64,000 bases of DNA from Coccinella septempunctata. Its lineage: Eukaryota; Arthropoda; Insecta; Coleoptera; Coccinellidae. The translations under genes were made by a program, and so were the position numbers. The DNA lies in the NCBI RefSeq assembly GCF_907165205.1, contig NC_058196.1, forward strand, positions 9,714,501-9,778,500, read 5' to 3'. Under the pieces are notes generated by a model. That model saw nothing but the letters and a program-made list of their open reading frames with translations. It searched no databases and was not told where the DNA came from. Below, in pieces: positions 47,225 through 57,168 of this stretch (position 1 is the stretch's first letter; each line of letters opens with the position of its first letter).

Positions 47225-47276
47225 TTCTTCGTAACGTTTCGGAGTCTATATCAGACTCCTTCATCAGACGAAAAAA
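47225..47276 (-). ncRNA. Hammerhead-ribozyme-like motif in the PLE 3' region
   Basis: On the minus strand: stem I 5' strand TTTTTTCGT, core CTGATGA (47261-47267), a 6-bp stem II GGAGTC/GACTCC with a 7-nt loop, core GAAA (47237-47240), then CGTT and the stem I 3' strand ACGAAGAA. Stem I forms 8 pairs, one a G-U. The cleavage triplet would be GUU. Stem III is the minimal self-complementary ACGU, which could pair only between two molecules. Type I hammerheads with tiny stem III are known in PLEs. It lies about 90 nt after the endonuclease stop. Confidence 0.65.
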
Positions 47277-47365
47277 TCTACTTTTGAAAATCTTCTGGAA
47301 TTGTCGCTTTTTGTCTGACATTAATTGTCAACACACAGAAACAGAGACTGCACAGAAATGTTGAT

Positions 47366-47869
47366 TCATTTAATTTTGAAATTACCGGATGACAGTTCCT
47401 TCTTCAATGAATTGATCCAAATATGATCTATTCCTACCGAACAATTTGCCAAATTATTATCCTGATCTAATAGAATACACGTAGACTCTTTAATTTTTCG
47501 TTTATAATGGTCTGGTTCTGTCATTAAAATTTTTGTGTTGTCCCAATCCATCATGTGGTCTCCCGTATTAGAACAAATGTGATCTGCGATTTGCGATCGA
47601 TTAATTTCTCTATTTTTAATATTATTTTTATGTTCGCGTTTTCTTATTTCTAGAGGTCTGGACGTTTCACCTGTATAAGTTTTACCACAAATACAGGGTA
47701 TGTTGTAAATACAATTTTTTGATTTTTGTTTTTCGTTCAAAGGTTTAGTTTTTGTTAATATAGATCTTAAATCATTTTGCGTTTTAAAAACAGTTCGTAT
47801 GTTGAACTTCGAACCGATTCTTTTTTCCTTATTGTTATTCTTCCTTGTTTTATTCTCTCTTCGCGACAT
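47366..47869 (-). CDS. GIY-YIG endonuclease of a Penelope-like element fused to the ankyrin start
   Basis: 167 aa. Residues 1-9 (MSRRENKTR) are the ankyrin exon 1 start. From residue 10 the sequence is foreign and from about 20 matches the PLE C-terminal region: FKTQNDLRSILTKTKP, then a GIY-YIG endonuclease with IYNIPC.CGKTYTGET, an Arg-rich helix RPLEIRKREHK and a later IKEST Glu, all apparently intact. The RT domain is missing, as in a 5'-truncated insertion. The ankyrin TATA box (47968-47975) lies upstream, so a short endonuclease protein could be expressed. It could equally be a dead remnant with an accidental in-frame start. Confidence 0.85.
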   Translation of the reverse strand: MSRRENKTRKNNNKEKRIGSKFNIRTVFKTQNDLRSILTKTKPLNEKQKSKNCIYNIPCICGKTYTGETSRPLEIRKREHKNNIKNREINRSQIADHICSNTGDHMMDWDNTKILMTEPDHYKRKIKESTCILLDQDNNLANCSVGIDHIWINSLKKELSSGNFKIK

Positions 47870-48098
47870 ATTTCAGGTTTTAAACACACTGTAGATTAAA
47901 AATTTTAACTGTACTGACACGATTGAAAAACGAAGCACAACTGTACAAAGACACCCATTTACGTTCATTTATATACTCGTAGGAATGGCTAGCTACGTAA
48001 TTTTTTTCTGAGAACCGTAAGATGACCACCGAAATTTCTGCCCCCTTTCAAAATCTCAAACTACCTGACAAATGACAGTTAATGTTTATTTGCCAATT

Positions 48099-49046
48099 GG
48101 GGATAACGACCCTGTAATAATTTTGGGATGGGACTTAACTTTTCGGTTAATTTGAATTGAGATTAGGAAGGGGGCATTAAGGAATGTTTTTCTTGAATTG
48201 AAATTATTCCGAGAATTTTTATCACAAATATATTTATGGAACTGTTGTGCGAAACTGGGTATAACGGCCCTGTAATAATTTTGGGATGGGACTTAACTTT
48301 TCGGTTAATTTGAATTGAGATTAGGAAGGGGGCATTAAGGTATGTTTTTCTTGAATTGAAATTATTCCGAGAATTTTTATCAGGAATATATTTATGGAAC
48401 TGTTGTGCGAAACTGGGTATAACGGCCCTGTAATAATTTTGGGATGGGACTTAACTTTTCGGTTAATTTGAATTGAGATTAGGAAGGGGGCAATAAGGAA
48501 TGTTTTTCTTAAATTGAAATTATTCCGAGAATTTTTATCAGAAATATATTTATGGAACTGTTGTGCAAAACTGGGTATAACGGCCCTGTAATAATTTTGG
48601 GATGGGACTTAACTTTTCGGTTAATTTGAATTGAGATTAGGAAGGGGGCATTAAGGAATGTTTTTCTTGAATTGAAATTATTCCGAGAATTTTTATCAGG
48701 AATATATTTATGGAACTGTTGTGCGAAACTGGGTATAACGGCCCTGTAATAATTTTGGGATGGGACTTAACTTTTCGGTTAATTTGAATTGAGATTAGGA
48801 AGGGGGCAATAAGGAATGTTTTTCTTAAATTGAAATTATTCCGAGAATTTTTATCAGAAATATATTTATGGAACTGTTGTGCGAAACTGGGTATAACGGC
48901 CCTGTAATAATTTTGGGATGGGACTTAACTTTTCGGTTAATTTGAATTGAGATTAGGAAGGGGGCAATAAGGAATGTTTTTCTTAAATTGAAATTATTCC
49001 GAGAAGTTTTATCAGAAATATATTTATGGAACTGTTGTGCGAAACT
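48099..49046. repeat. 158-bp repeat array, 6 copies (U6)
   Basis: 948 bp, six copies, upstream of the fused promoter in U6. Confidence 0.95.
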
Positions 49047-49797
49047 TTCTAAATGCACAGTGACATGCAAGGAGAGGGCATTTGTAATTAGGTATCCTGT
49101 ATTTTTAACTTGATTGGATCCGTAATTTTATAAATATTGGGATTTTTGAAGGGATCAAACAGCGCAGTATCTGGATGGGGTTTTGACTTTGAACAAGCAA
49201 AAAACCCTGACTTTGCTCCTAACATTTTTACCCTAAAACGTTCTAACACACTTTGAAAAATATGAACCCTTAATTCTTATCGAAATGTTTCAATCCTTTT
49301 TTCCTTATTGTTATTCTTCCTTCAGGTCATCCTAAGTTGGTCGTATGAAATAATAATGAATATAAACACATTTTCGATAAGCTGCACTCGTGATAACCTA
49401 CAAGGTATAACATTTTCCTCCGGTTAAAAATAGACGTCAAGGTAGCTTCCATCGAAAAGGAAACTCAAAGGCAGTATCGGCAGGCGACCAAGCTGATAAC
49501 AGCCACAAATCTTCGGATATCCTCACAGAATTCAATCTCTCATCCGTTCCTTCCACTCCACCTTTCACTGTCTTGCTTCAAGACATCGTCAAAAACGGAC
49601 GGACTCTACTTACCTTCACAAGGCCGGGCGATGTACGTTTCCACGAGATACATCTATTTGTTTGTCAGCAGCTAATTGTCGTATCCTCATATTGTGTGCG
49701 TTTACCTCTAAAACTCATATGACCCGTAGTGCCCGTTCGGAGTTATGGTCTTCGAGAAAGCTTTCTCGGATTTTCAGCCTGCCGGTGGTATGTGGCC

Positions 49798-49968
49798 ATG
49801 TATGTAGTTAATGTGGTCGATTGGCACACGTTCGAAATTGGCGAAATGCCTTCCGACACCCTCGGTTTGACTGTCGGTACCGGTTTAGGGGTGAGTGTCC
49901 TCGCTGGTATCTTGTCCGGGGTCTGTTTCATCATCGGATACAGGAGCAGGATTGGCAGAAAAAGGTAA
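49798..49968 (+). CDS. Putative small membrane ORF (U7)
   Basis: Same as the U2 copy. Confidence 0.3.
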   Translation: MYVVNVVDWHTFEIGEMPSDTLGLTVGTGLGVSVLAGILSGVCFIIGYRSRIGRKR

Positions 49969-50363
49969 ATAAAATTGTATAGAATACGGAATCTTTAACT
50001 TGAACGGGAGTGGCAGTCGGCCGATTATTGTCACGTATACAATTTTATTTACCTTTTTTTGCCAATCCTGCTCCTGTATCCGATGATGAAACAGACCCCG
50101 GACAAGATACCAGCGAGGACACTCACTCGGTGAAATCCTGAATTTGTCTTCCATTTAATGTGTCTTGTTTCGTTCAAAACCTTCCCGAGAGAACTTAAAA
50201 AATAAGTTATAAATAAAGTCAATGTACAGTTAACTTTCATTAGAATTGGGATTTTCAGGATGTGCATTAATTTTTTACGCAGTGTATTTCAACGATGAAT
50301 TTATTAACAGAAAAAAAGCATTCTTTAAATCGATATATACATTAATATAAACACAATTATTAT

Positions 50364-52170
50364 TTACAATCCTCTCATATGGGACTTTGGTCGAATAATT
50401 GGTAAACCGATTGTGGTGAAATCCTTCCTTTCTGAATATATATCTTTAATTCTCCTGACTGTAAGCTCCCAGGTTTCCAAAACCTCGTCGAAGAAGGCTG
50501 ATCGTGGTTCGCCAACCATCGCTGTAGAAGGATCAAGAGACGAGATAAGCGTCGGATACATATAAACTCGGCCACTCAGTATTTGGAAAGGTGTAAATGG
50601 GAATCTCCCATCAAATCTGACGGAGTTCTCGAAATGAATTAAATCCTTATCGAGACGATGCCACAGAAATCTCAGCTCATCGTCAGAGTAGATATCCTGA
50701 TGGATCTTCTCAGGAATAGGAATTCCATTCAGTGTATGGATGAAGGCGTATTTCATGATCAATAATTTCATTTTCGAATTTCCTCTCTTGATGGCCAGCT
50801 CGAACGGATTCAAATTCTGCTTGTTCAGCATGTCCAATCTTGCCCCATGTCGCAGAAGACAAGCTGCCATTGGCAGGTTCCCATAGGAGACTGCTTTGTG
50901 CAAAGGCGTCTCGCTGGCCATGTTTATCGCGTTTACGTCTATGCCACGTTCTGTGAGGATATATGTTGCTTCTTTGTAAATCTCCGGTTTCACATTCGTC
51001 AGCATCGCTAGGCAATGCAGACAATTGTTCAGTTTGAAATCGGTGTTGCTGGCATCGCTGGTGTTATCTAGAAGTAGCCTGATCAATTCAGGACTAGGCC
51101 ATTTTTTAGCCATCAGCAGCAGCAGGGTGTTCCCCCTTATATCAATGGCATCTAAGTCGACGTTATATTTGAGAAGTTCTTCAATGCATTCTTTTCTCTT
51201 TTCACTGCTATCATTCACCATGTGGATAGGCTTGGAACCGTCGCATGTTTCTGCTTCAACATTGGCACCATTAGTCACCAGGGTTTCAACCAGATGGAGA
51301 TGCCTAAATTGTATAGCCAGGTGGAGGGGGGTAACCTTTTTCGAGTCAGTGGCATTGACATTAGCTCCTTTTCGTAATAAAAACAGGACTTCCTCCAAAT
51401 TTCCCGTTTCGACAGCCACATGAAGATCGGTTTTCTGAGGATCCTCAATATTTTCTTTTGGAATATTGATGGTCTGTAAAGAATTTAAGAGAAATTAGGC
51501 GATTGTTATGAAGTTAATACTTATATATCAGGTTTTGTGAACAACAAAAATTCAGTCGGTCTATACAGGATGAATCTGTGACTCTTACAAATATTTAAAC
51601 AATATATTATCGAGGTGAAAAGAAACATTTTTTTATACCATTTTTTTCGATTCAGCCCTGATAAAAAGATAAAAAAAAGAAAGCCATTTTGAGTTTTCAT
51701 AATGAGCCATAGAGAAACAAGATTCCCTTCAGAATAAAAGCAGAATCTTTGACACTACACATATATGGTTCTTTCAAACAGAATTGCAATCAGTCAAATC
51801 AGTTCATGGTACGTAATGGTCATAATGGAAAAACTTGAGATGTAGGTGATATTTTGTGTTTAAAAAAGATTCATCAAATAAATGATAAACTATATTGCGA
51901 AATTCATTTCATTCGATAAAACCTTTAGTGAGAGAAAATTTTTTTCATCAGCCTGTATCTTTTAAACCGAGCCGATTCGGAAAAAATGGTTCAGGAAAAA
52001 AATGTTTTTTTTGACCTCAAGAATATACTGTTAAAATGTTTGTACGAATCAAAGATTCCGCGTATACAAGAATTTTCAAGAATCATTGCAAATCTCTTTA
52101 CAGAAAACTTTTATGCACTTACCATTTTGCGAGAATTGTGGTGTCTTGTTTTATTCTCTCTTCGCGACAT
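50364..52170 (-). CDS. Ankyrin-repeat protein gene, U7 (two exons)
   Basis: Exons 52123-52170 and 50364-51473, intact, 385 aa. The intron carries a 9-bp A-rich insertion near 51671. Differences include NLEEVLF for NLEKVLF and DELRFLW for DELRCLW. TATA at 52269-52276. Its upstream repeat array is interrupted by gypsy element B about 0.4 kb before the promoter, so LTR influence on this copy is possible. Confidence 0.85.
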
Positions 52171-52399
52171 ATTTCAGGTTTTAAACACACTGTAGATTAA
52201 AAATTTTAACTGTACTGACACGATTGAAAAACGAAGCACAACTGTACAAAGACACCCATTTACGTTCATTTATATACTCGTAGGAATGGCTAGGTACGTA
52301 ATTTTTTTCTGAGAACCGTAAGATGACCACCGAAATTTCTGCCCCCTTTCAAAATCTCAAACTACCTGACAAATGACAGTTAATGTTTATTTGCCAATT

Positions 52400-52686
52400 G
52401 GGGATAACGACCCTGTAATAATTTTGGGATGGGACTTAACTTTTCGGTTAATTTGAATTGAGATTAGGAAGGGGGCATTAGGGAATGTTTTTCTTGAATT
52501 GAAATTATTCCGAGAATTTTTATCACAAATATATTTATGGAACTGTTGTGCGAAACTGGGTATAACGGCCCTGTAATAATTTTGGGATGGGACTTAACTT
52601 TTCGGTTAATTTGAATTGAGATTAGGAAGGGGGCAATAAGGAATGTTTTTCTTAAATTGAAATTATTCCGAGAATTTTTATCATTT
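52400..52686. repeat. 158-bp repeat array, 1.8 copies, truncated (U7)
   Basis: The array ends within its second copy at the left LTR of element B. The rest of the array, if present, lies beyond the window on the other side of that element. Confidence 0.9.
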
Positions 52687-52844
52687 TGTAACGCGCGTTT
52701 CTCGGAGAAGCCTTAATCTCGAGCGCCAGCTATTCTTTTCAATAGGAAGAATAGCAAACCTACCAGAGTAGCTGCTAGCCAGAGACAGAGCTCGGTGTTG
52801 TCTAGGGTAGTAGCGACAACGAAGAAGTCAAAATCGAACTAAAG

Positions 52845-52850
52845 TTTATT
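52845..52850 (-). terminator. Polyadenylation signal in the element B LTR
   Basis: AATAAA on the sense strand, about 160 nt before the LTR 3' end, as in element A. Confidence 0.6.
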
Positions 52851-53117
52851 CACAACTTCGGAAACCAATTACAAGGGAGACATGTGCGATACAAAATATG
52901 AGTGATTCTATCAGTGAAAACACATTCGGGAAATCTTATCCGGTCACGAGCACTTTATGAAATTTGTACCGGGTGTAGTGAAAAATTAACGGTTCAATAA
53001 AAATGCGCCAACCAAAACTGACGAATGCTAAGGACTTGCTATACGGTATCGGTGTGTAGTTGTATTTCTCCGGGAATGAAACACAATAAGGGCGGATCTG
53101 TTCGAGACTTTTATTCG

Positions 53118-53254
53118 CTGCCCCAAGGGTTATAGCACACCATGATTGACAGCGAAGAAAATGTCTATTTTTAACGCAACTACGGGATTTCACTGACTAC
53201 GTGCGGTATCTCTTATTCTCTGCCCCAAGGGTTATAGCACACCATGATTGACAG
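53118..53254. repeat. 35-bp direct repeat pair within the element B LTR
   Basis: CTGCCCCAAGGGTTATAGCA-type copies at 53118-53152 and 53220-53254, offset 102 bp. The element A LTR has an unrelated pair offset 106 bp in the same region. Confidence 0.85.
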
Positions 53255-53694
53255 AAAAGAAGAGATTTCGGATTTAACACTTATGACGCGGAACGCGGAC
53301 AGGGTAAAGAACGATAAAATACAACAGGAAACGATACAGTACAGCAGTGTCAAAGTTAAAGAAGTAACGGCGTAGGTCTAACAAAGAAACTGAACGGTAC
53401 AGACGGGGACCTACCTCCTTTGTTTCAAGCACTCGAAACTCAAAGGATTTAAAAGAAAAACTAAAAAATTAACTCTAAGCACTGATGCAAATAACACAAA
53501 ATGACTATTCTTCAACGGCGAAAGAATACCGAAAATTAAATGAATTTATAACAGAAGTCACTACGTTAGCAAGCGAAAAAAATCGAAAATACTGAAGCGA
53601 AAGGAAGGCACTGAAGTAAAATTCAAAAGTCAGCCGACGAACTGAAGTAACAGTCGAAAAGTCGAAAAGTGATCGTCGCGGGGGGAAAATTTGC

Positions 53695-53701
53695 TTTTAT
53701 A
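53695..53701 (-). promoter_or_regulatory. TATA box in the element B LTR
   Basis: TATAAAA on the sense strand preceded by a GC-rich stretch, at the equivalent position to element A. Confidence 0.6.
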
Positions 53702-53994
53702 GGCATATCCCCTCCCACGGTAAAAATCTGAAAATTCCAGAATACGACAAGACTGAAAAACGTCGTCAGCTCCGGTTTATCGCATATCAACAGATGAAAA
53801 ACGTTGAAATCTTCAGCGGCATGTAAGAAAAACAACGTGAGATACAGATAAGCGGTTTTTTACATTTACTCTGCCCGTCGGAATGAACGTACGGAATATT
53901 CGAGAATTAAAATATTTTCAAAGACGGAAATTTAAAACGAAAAAATTCACTAAGATGAACTTCAATTTTCCTCGGAAAACTGGGGTTCATTACA

Positions 53995-54007
53995 CCACCT
54001 CCACCTC
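53995..54007 (-). other. Polypurine tract of element B
   Basis: The sense sequence GAGGTGGAGGTGG abuts the 3' LTR; purine-rich with two T. Confidence 0.65.
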
Positions 54008-54927
54008 GGAAGAAATTAACTTACGATGAAATAGTGAGTTTAATTTCACGACTCTATCTACCCCTAGTACCTTACTTTCGCGCGCGCCACCTGTACTCGT
54101 GACCAGTTCACAACACAATCAAGTACTTATTCCTCTCTATGGTTGGAAAGGGTAGTTCCAATGCGCACGCAGAAACGTCAGCGTCAGTCATTTCGGCGCA
54201 GGTCTCCGCCATCTTGTCAAAGCACCTTGTTCAGCGTTCCGTGGACACATGATGTGGGTATTTAATAGTGGAAAATCTTCTTTCTCAATGTGGAAATTCA
54301 TCTTCATCGCTGGTCGGAAACGTGCCATGCTTCATCCTTCCGGTGAGTACCTAATTTAACTGTGTTTGGCGGGTGTTTGAATTCCATCGTGGTTTTGTAG
54401 GTTACCCAGGAATCGTGGGAGCTGCAACAGGTGGAAAGCCTCCAACAGCTCGACGTGGGGGCTCAATGGGCTGGTGTGACCCGGCTGTACGGACGTTGAG
54501 ACTCTCGGATCCGGTATGAGACTTGCAGGTGGGTAATTTCTAACAATAAACTCTCCAATCTTCATCGTTCTTCGTGGTCAACTTTTCTTCTTGGAACGGT
54601 TTTTCTCTGTATTCTGCTTTCAGGTAGACGGTGTTTTCTTCAGGTAAACAGTGTTAAATTGACGGTACAATAATTTCGATTCGGTTCAGGACAGAAATTG
54701 GTTAGATCTATTGGATTAATAGACGGATATACTCAGTTGCAAGGTGAAACAGTATCCTTTATTGGTATTCCTTACATAAATAACAGATTTTTCGGACAGT
54801 TTTAACAGGTTTGATTTATAATTGCATGTTGAACGGATGAAAATCTGTAGATACGGTATTTCGGTCAACGGTGGTGCCTGTACGGAATTTGAACGGAATT
54901 GTTACGGTGTAATCGGTTATAACTAAG
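54008..54927 (-). other. Element B 3' noncoding region
   Basis: No convincing ORF. A 69-codon frame at 54356-54565 has no counterpart in element A and is not supported. ACGG is strongly over-represented on the plus strand between 54590 and 54930. Confidence 0.5.
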
Positions 54928-55701
54928 TTAGTGACGGGCTTCAGTTGTACGTGATTTCTCCTTGCTATTGTCCTTGGCCTCACGGAGTTCTCGACATCTT
55001 GGACAGGCACGGAGGGCTAACTCCCTACTGGTTGGCATACGGAACTTGTTCGATTTCTTACGGGGCGGTTCGGATTGGGTGGATGCGCTGGGGATATCAC
55101 ATTGGACGGCAGCCTCGCGTTGACGGTGATGAGACTGACAAGTACAATTTCTGGTTAATGTACCTAGCAGGCCGCAACTGCTGCAGAAGAGAATCGGGGT
55201 ACCGGTGCAGTGTGCTCGACTGTGCTCCCCTTGGCCACATCTCCAACACATATTAGGGCGAAGTTCTAAATAGACATTGGGCCCCATTGTGCCAACTGTA
55301 CGTACTCGGGCTGGAATCTTGGTTGTTATTTGACGGTTATCTGGACGGTTGTTATGTCGATGGCTGTCATGTTGACGATTATCCGGTTGTTTGGCAATCT
55401 TCCCCTTGTTTATGAAATAACGTTTATCTTGCTTATTTCTCTTTTCAGCTGGAATGTCTATCTCCATTGCATTCTGTCTCTGAGTCGGAACAGCCGCCTG
55501 TTGTAGTTCCTGCTTCCTGGGTGATGATGTGGAACGGTCGGTGACAGCGGAAGAGGTGTTTGGTTTGGGGCGACCAAATGCTTTGAGTGCCCCCAACGGC
55601 AACGGCACAGGACGGGGAGGAGATTCCGGTTCCTGGTCTTTTAATGGCTCGACAAGACCCAGCTCCTCGTCCAGTCGTTCCAGAAAGTCTGAGTCGCTCA
55701 T
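54928..55701 (-). CDS. ORF4, second nucleocapsid-like zinc-knuckle protein (element B)
   Basis: 257 aa from the ATG at 55699-55701, the first one after a strong 3' splice site (CTTTTCAG ending at 55721); the frame also has an ATG 13 codons upstream, inside the presumed intron. The N-terminal FLERLDEELG and PPRPVPLPLG (28-37) match element A. The middle is rich in His, Asn and Gln. RTVGTMGP (134-141) precedes knuckle 1, C152-C155-H160-C165, and knuckle 2, C173-C176-C186, with Thr in the His place. The C-terminal TSRELALRACPRC (224-236) also occurs in element A's ORF3. Probably binds RNA. Conserved N-terminal and knuckle blocks with a variable middle suggest selection on both ends. Confidence 0.88.
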   Translation of the reverse strand: MSDSDFLERLDEELGLVEPLKDQEPESPPRPVPLPLGALKAFGRPKPNTSSAVTDRSTSSPRKQELQQAAVPTQRQNAMEIDIPAEKRNKQDKRYFINKGKIAKQPDNRQHDSHRHNNRPDNRQITTKIPARVRTVGTMGPNVYLELRPNMCWRCGQGEHSRAHCTGTPILFCSSCGLLGTLTRNCTCQSHHRQREAAVQCDIPSASTQSEPPRKKSNKFRMPTSRELALRACPRCRELREAKDNSKEKSRTTEARH

Positions 55702-55720
55702 GTTGCCGTCAGACGGTATT

Positions 55721-55733
55721 CTGAAAAGAGGTA
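55721..55733 (-). promoter_or_regulatory. Candidate 3' splice site before ORF4 (element B)
   Basis: The sense sequence ATCTTACCTCTTTTCAG ends 19 nt before the ORF4 ATG, matching the arrangement in element A. Confidence 0.6.
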
Positions 55734-55803
55734 AGATCATTATTACCTGGTATTTTCATTTCTATACGGTGAACACACGGTTTGACTGGCGCAAATTTCT
55801 CTC

Positions 55804-55825
55804 TTTTTTTTTTTTTTTTTTTTTT
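55804..55825 (-). other. 22-A run downstream of the kinase ORF (element B)
   Basis: Twenty-two consecutive A on the sense strand, about 22 nt after the kinase stop codon. Element A has a 13-A run in the corresponding place. Confidence 0.7.
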
Positions 55826-55847
55826 CAGGAAGATAATTCTTACGGTT

Positions 55848-56927
55848 TCAATCCACTGGCACCCAGAGACGGTGGGCAGTGCCGGAGGGAAACCTGAGCT
55901 TCAGCCGGAGCCGGCGTTTGCCCTTGACGGTGGTTGGTATCAGGGCGATGACCTCAGTCCGAAGACTGGGTGACCACAGACGGGGGTTCGGTTGAGCCTG
56001 GATTTTGGATGCTATTCTTGACGGCAAAATCAGTGTCTTCCCTGGTGCTGGCGGTTCCTGTGGGACGGGAGACAGTTGGGGTGGTGGCGTTAACGGAGCA
56101 ATTGGTGGAAGCGGTGCTGGTCTCAGTGTGGACACCGGTATCAGTGGGGGTGGCTGAGCTACGGTTTCAACTAACAGGACGGTATCGGTTCCAGGCCACT
56201 CCCACTGTGCAGCAGGTCTCCGGTGGGACGGGTTATCCTGGAGCAAACCTTCGATATACCATCGGACGGGGAATCTCAACCGCTCCATCTCCGCACGGTA
56301 TTTGTCGTCCAGGGATGAGGCCCAATGCTGTTCCTCCTCACCCTGACGGCACGGTAGGCCGGTCGCCACCTCTACGGCCACTAACCCCAACGCCCACAGG
56401 TCGACGGACGTGTCATACGGCTCTAGCCTGCGCTGTTCCGGTGCCCAGTACACCATGGTTCCTGCTGGCTCGGTAAGCAGGGGTTGGGCGGTGGTGAGTG
56501 TTTCGGCCAACCCAAAATCTGCTAGCAGGAATCGGCACCGGCGGCGTAAGATGTTGGCTGGCTTGATATCTCGGTGTACTATTTGCCGACGATGACACTC
56601 CGTCACGGCTGCTGCTAACTGCCGCATCACGCGGAAGAACCGAGACGGCTGGTTCCTCGGCCCTTCTCGACGCAGGAAGGCATTTAGGTCCTCGTCGCAC
56701 AGAGGCATTACCATAAAAAGGTAGTCTCCCTCTATGATGGCCTCTTGCAGGGGTATTATATTTGTATGTTCTAGGGACCTGAGTATGTCGACTTCCTGGA
56801 TGGCGTGGTGAGTCAACATAGTCCTTTTCACCGCCACTGCTTGGCCGTGTCGTTGGCCTCTATAGACACGCCCAAAACTGCCTTCTCCCAAGATCTCCCC
56901 CAGGTGTAAATGTTCCATCTGAAACAT
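55848..56927 (-). CDS. Ser/Thr protein kinase encoded by gypsy element B
   Basis: 359 aa from an ATG. Motifs: GEGSFGRV (14-21), VAVK with K34, helix-C E45, HRDIKPAN (118-125), DFG (137-139), APE (162-164), DLWALG (176-181). All the key catalytic and metal-binding residues I can locate are present, so an active kinase is expected. A proline-rich linker (about residues 265-310) leads to a conserved ~45-aa tail with LRFPSG and RLWVP, shared with element A. It lies 241 bp after pol. The two kinases align without gaps across the first ~140 residues yet differ at many positions, while the motifs are kept, indicating purifying selection on catalysis. Cellular origin is likely; the donor family is unclear. 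Confidence 0.96.
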   Translation of the reverse strand: MFQMEHLHLGEILGEGSFGRVYRGQRHGQAVAVKRTMLTHHAIQEVDILRSLEHTNIIPLQEAIIEGDYLFMVMPLCDEDLNAFLRREGPRNQPSRFFRVMRQLAAAVTECHRRQIVHRDIKPANILRRRCRFLLADFGLAETLTTAQPLLTEPAGTMVYWAPEQRRLEPYDTSVDLWALGLVAVEVATGLPCRQGEEEQHWASSLDDKYRAEMERLRFPVRWYIEGLLQDNPSHRRPAAQWEWPGTDTVLLVETVAQPPPLIPVSTLRPAPLPPIAPLTPPPQLSPVPQEPPAPGKTLILPSRIASKIQAQPNPRLWSPSLRTEVIALIPTTVKGKRRLRLKLRFPSGTAHRLWVPVD

Positions 56928-57168
56928 GTTAACTAGACACCTTTTGTCTTACGGAACACTGGTTCTGGTTGGCCGAGCAACTACAGTTATTCAGATCAAC
57001 AGGTAAACGGAAAATAATAATATAATCGGTAACGGAAAAATTATATACATATGTATATTCGGTAACGGAAAAATAATATATATTCGGTAACGGATAAAAA
57101 CATAACGGATTTCCTCCTTTCAGAGGTTATTTCTATAGAACGGTTAACGGATCATGTCAATAATATTA
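56928..57168 (-). promoter_or_regulatory. pol-kinase spacer with a 3' splice site and TAACGG cluster (element B)
   Basis: 241 bp, no ORF. A sense 3' splice site candidate, TGAATAACTGTAG, ends at 56981, followed by no ATG until the kinase start. Seven ACGG tetramers, most of them TAACGG, occur on the plus strand between 57001 and 57150, in strongly AT-rich DNA, including three spaced CGGTAACGG copies. Confidence 0.5.

Larger units (their letters stand above)
49620..52686. repeat. Tandem unit U7, cut off by element B
   Basis: Complete through the ankyrin gene and promoter. It ends inside the second 158-bp repeat, where the gypsy LTR begins. Confidence 0.95.
52687..53994 (-). repeat. 3' LTR of element B
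   Basis: 1308 bp, TG...CA. The first 771 bp match 63230-64000 with no difference that I can find. It shares only short blocks with the element A LTR (for example CTCGAGCGCCAGCTATTCTT). AATAAA at 52845-52850 and TATAAAA at 53695-53701 on the sense strand. Confidence 0.95.

Noticed and set aside
55800..55832. Plus-strand T-run followed by CAG as a splice acceptor
   Set aside because: No plus-strand gene lies around it; on the sense strand it is the A run after the kinase.
54928..57168. env gene in the post-pol region
   Set aside because: No signal peptide, membrane anchor or furin-type site in these ORFs; they are a kinase and a zinc-knuckle protein.
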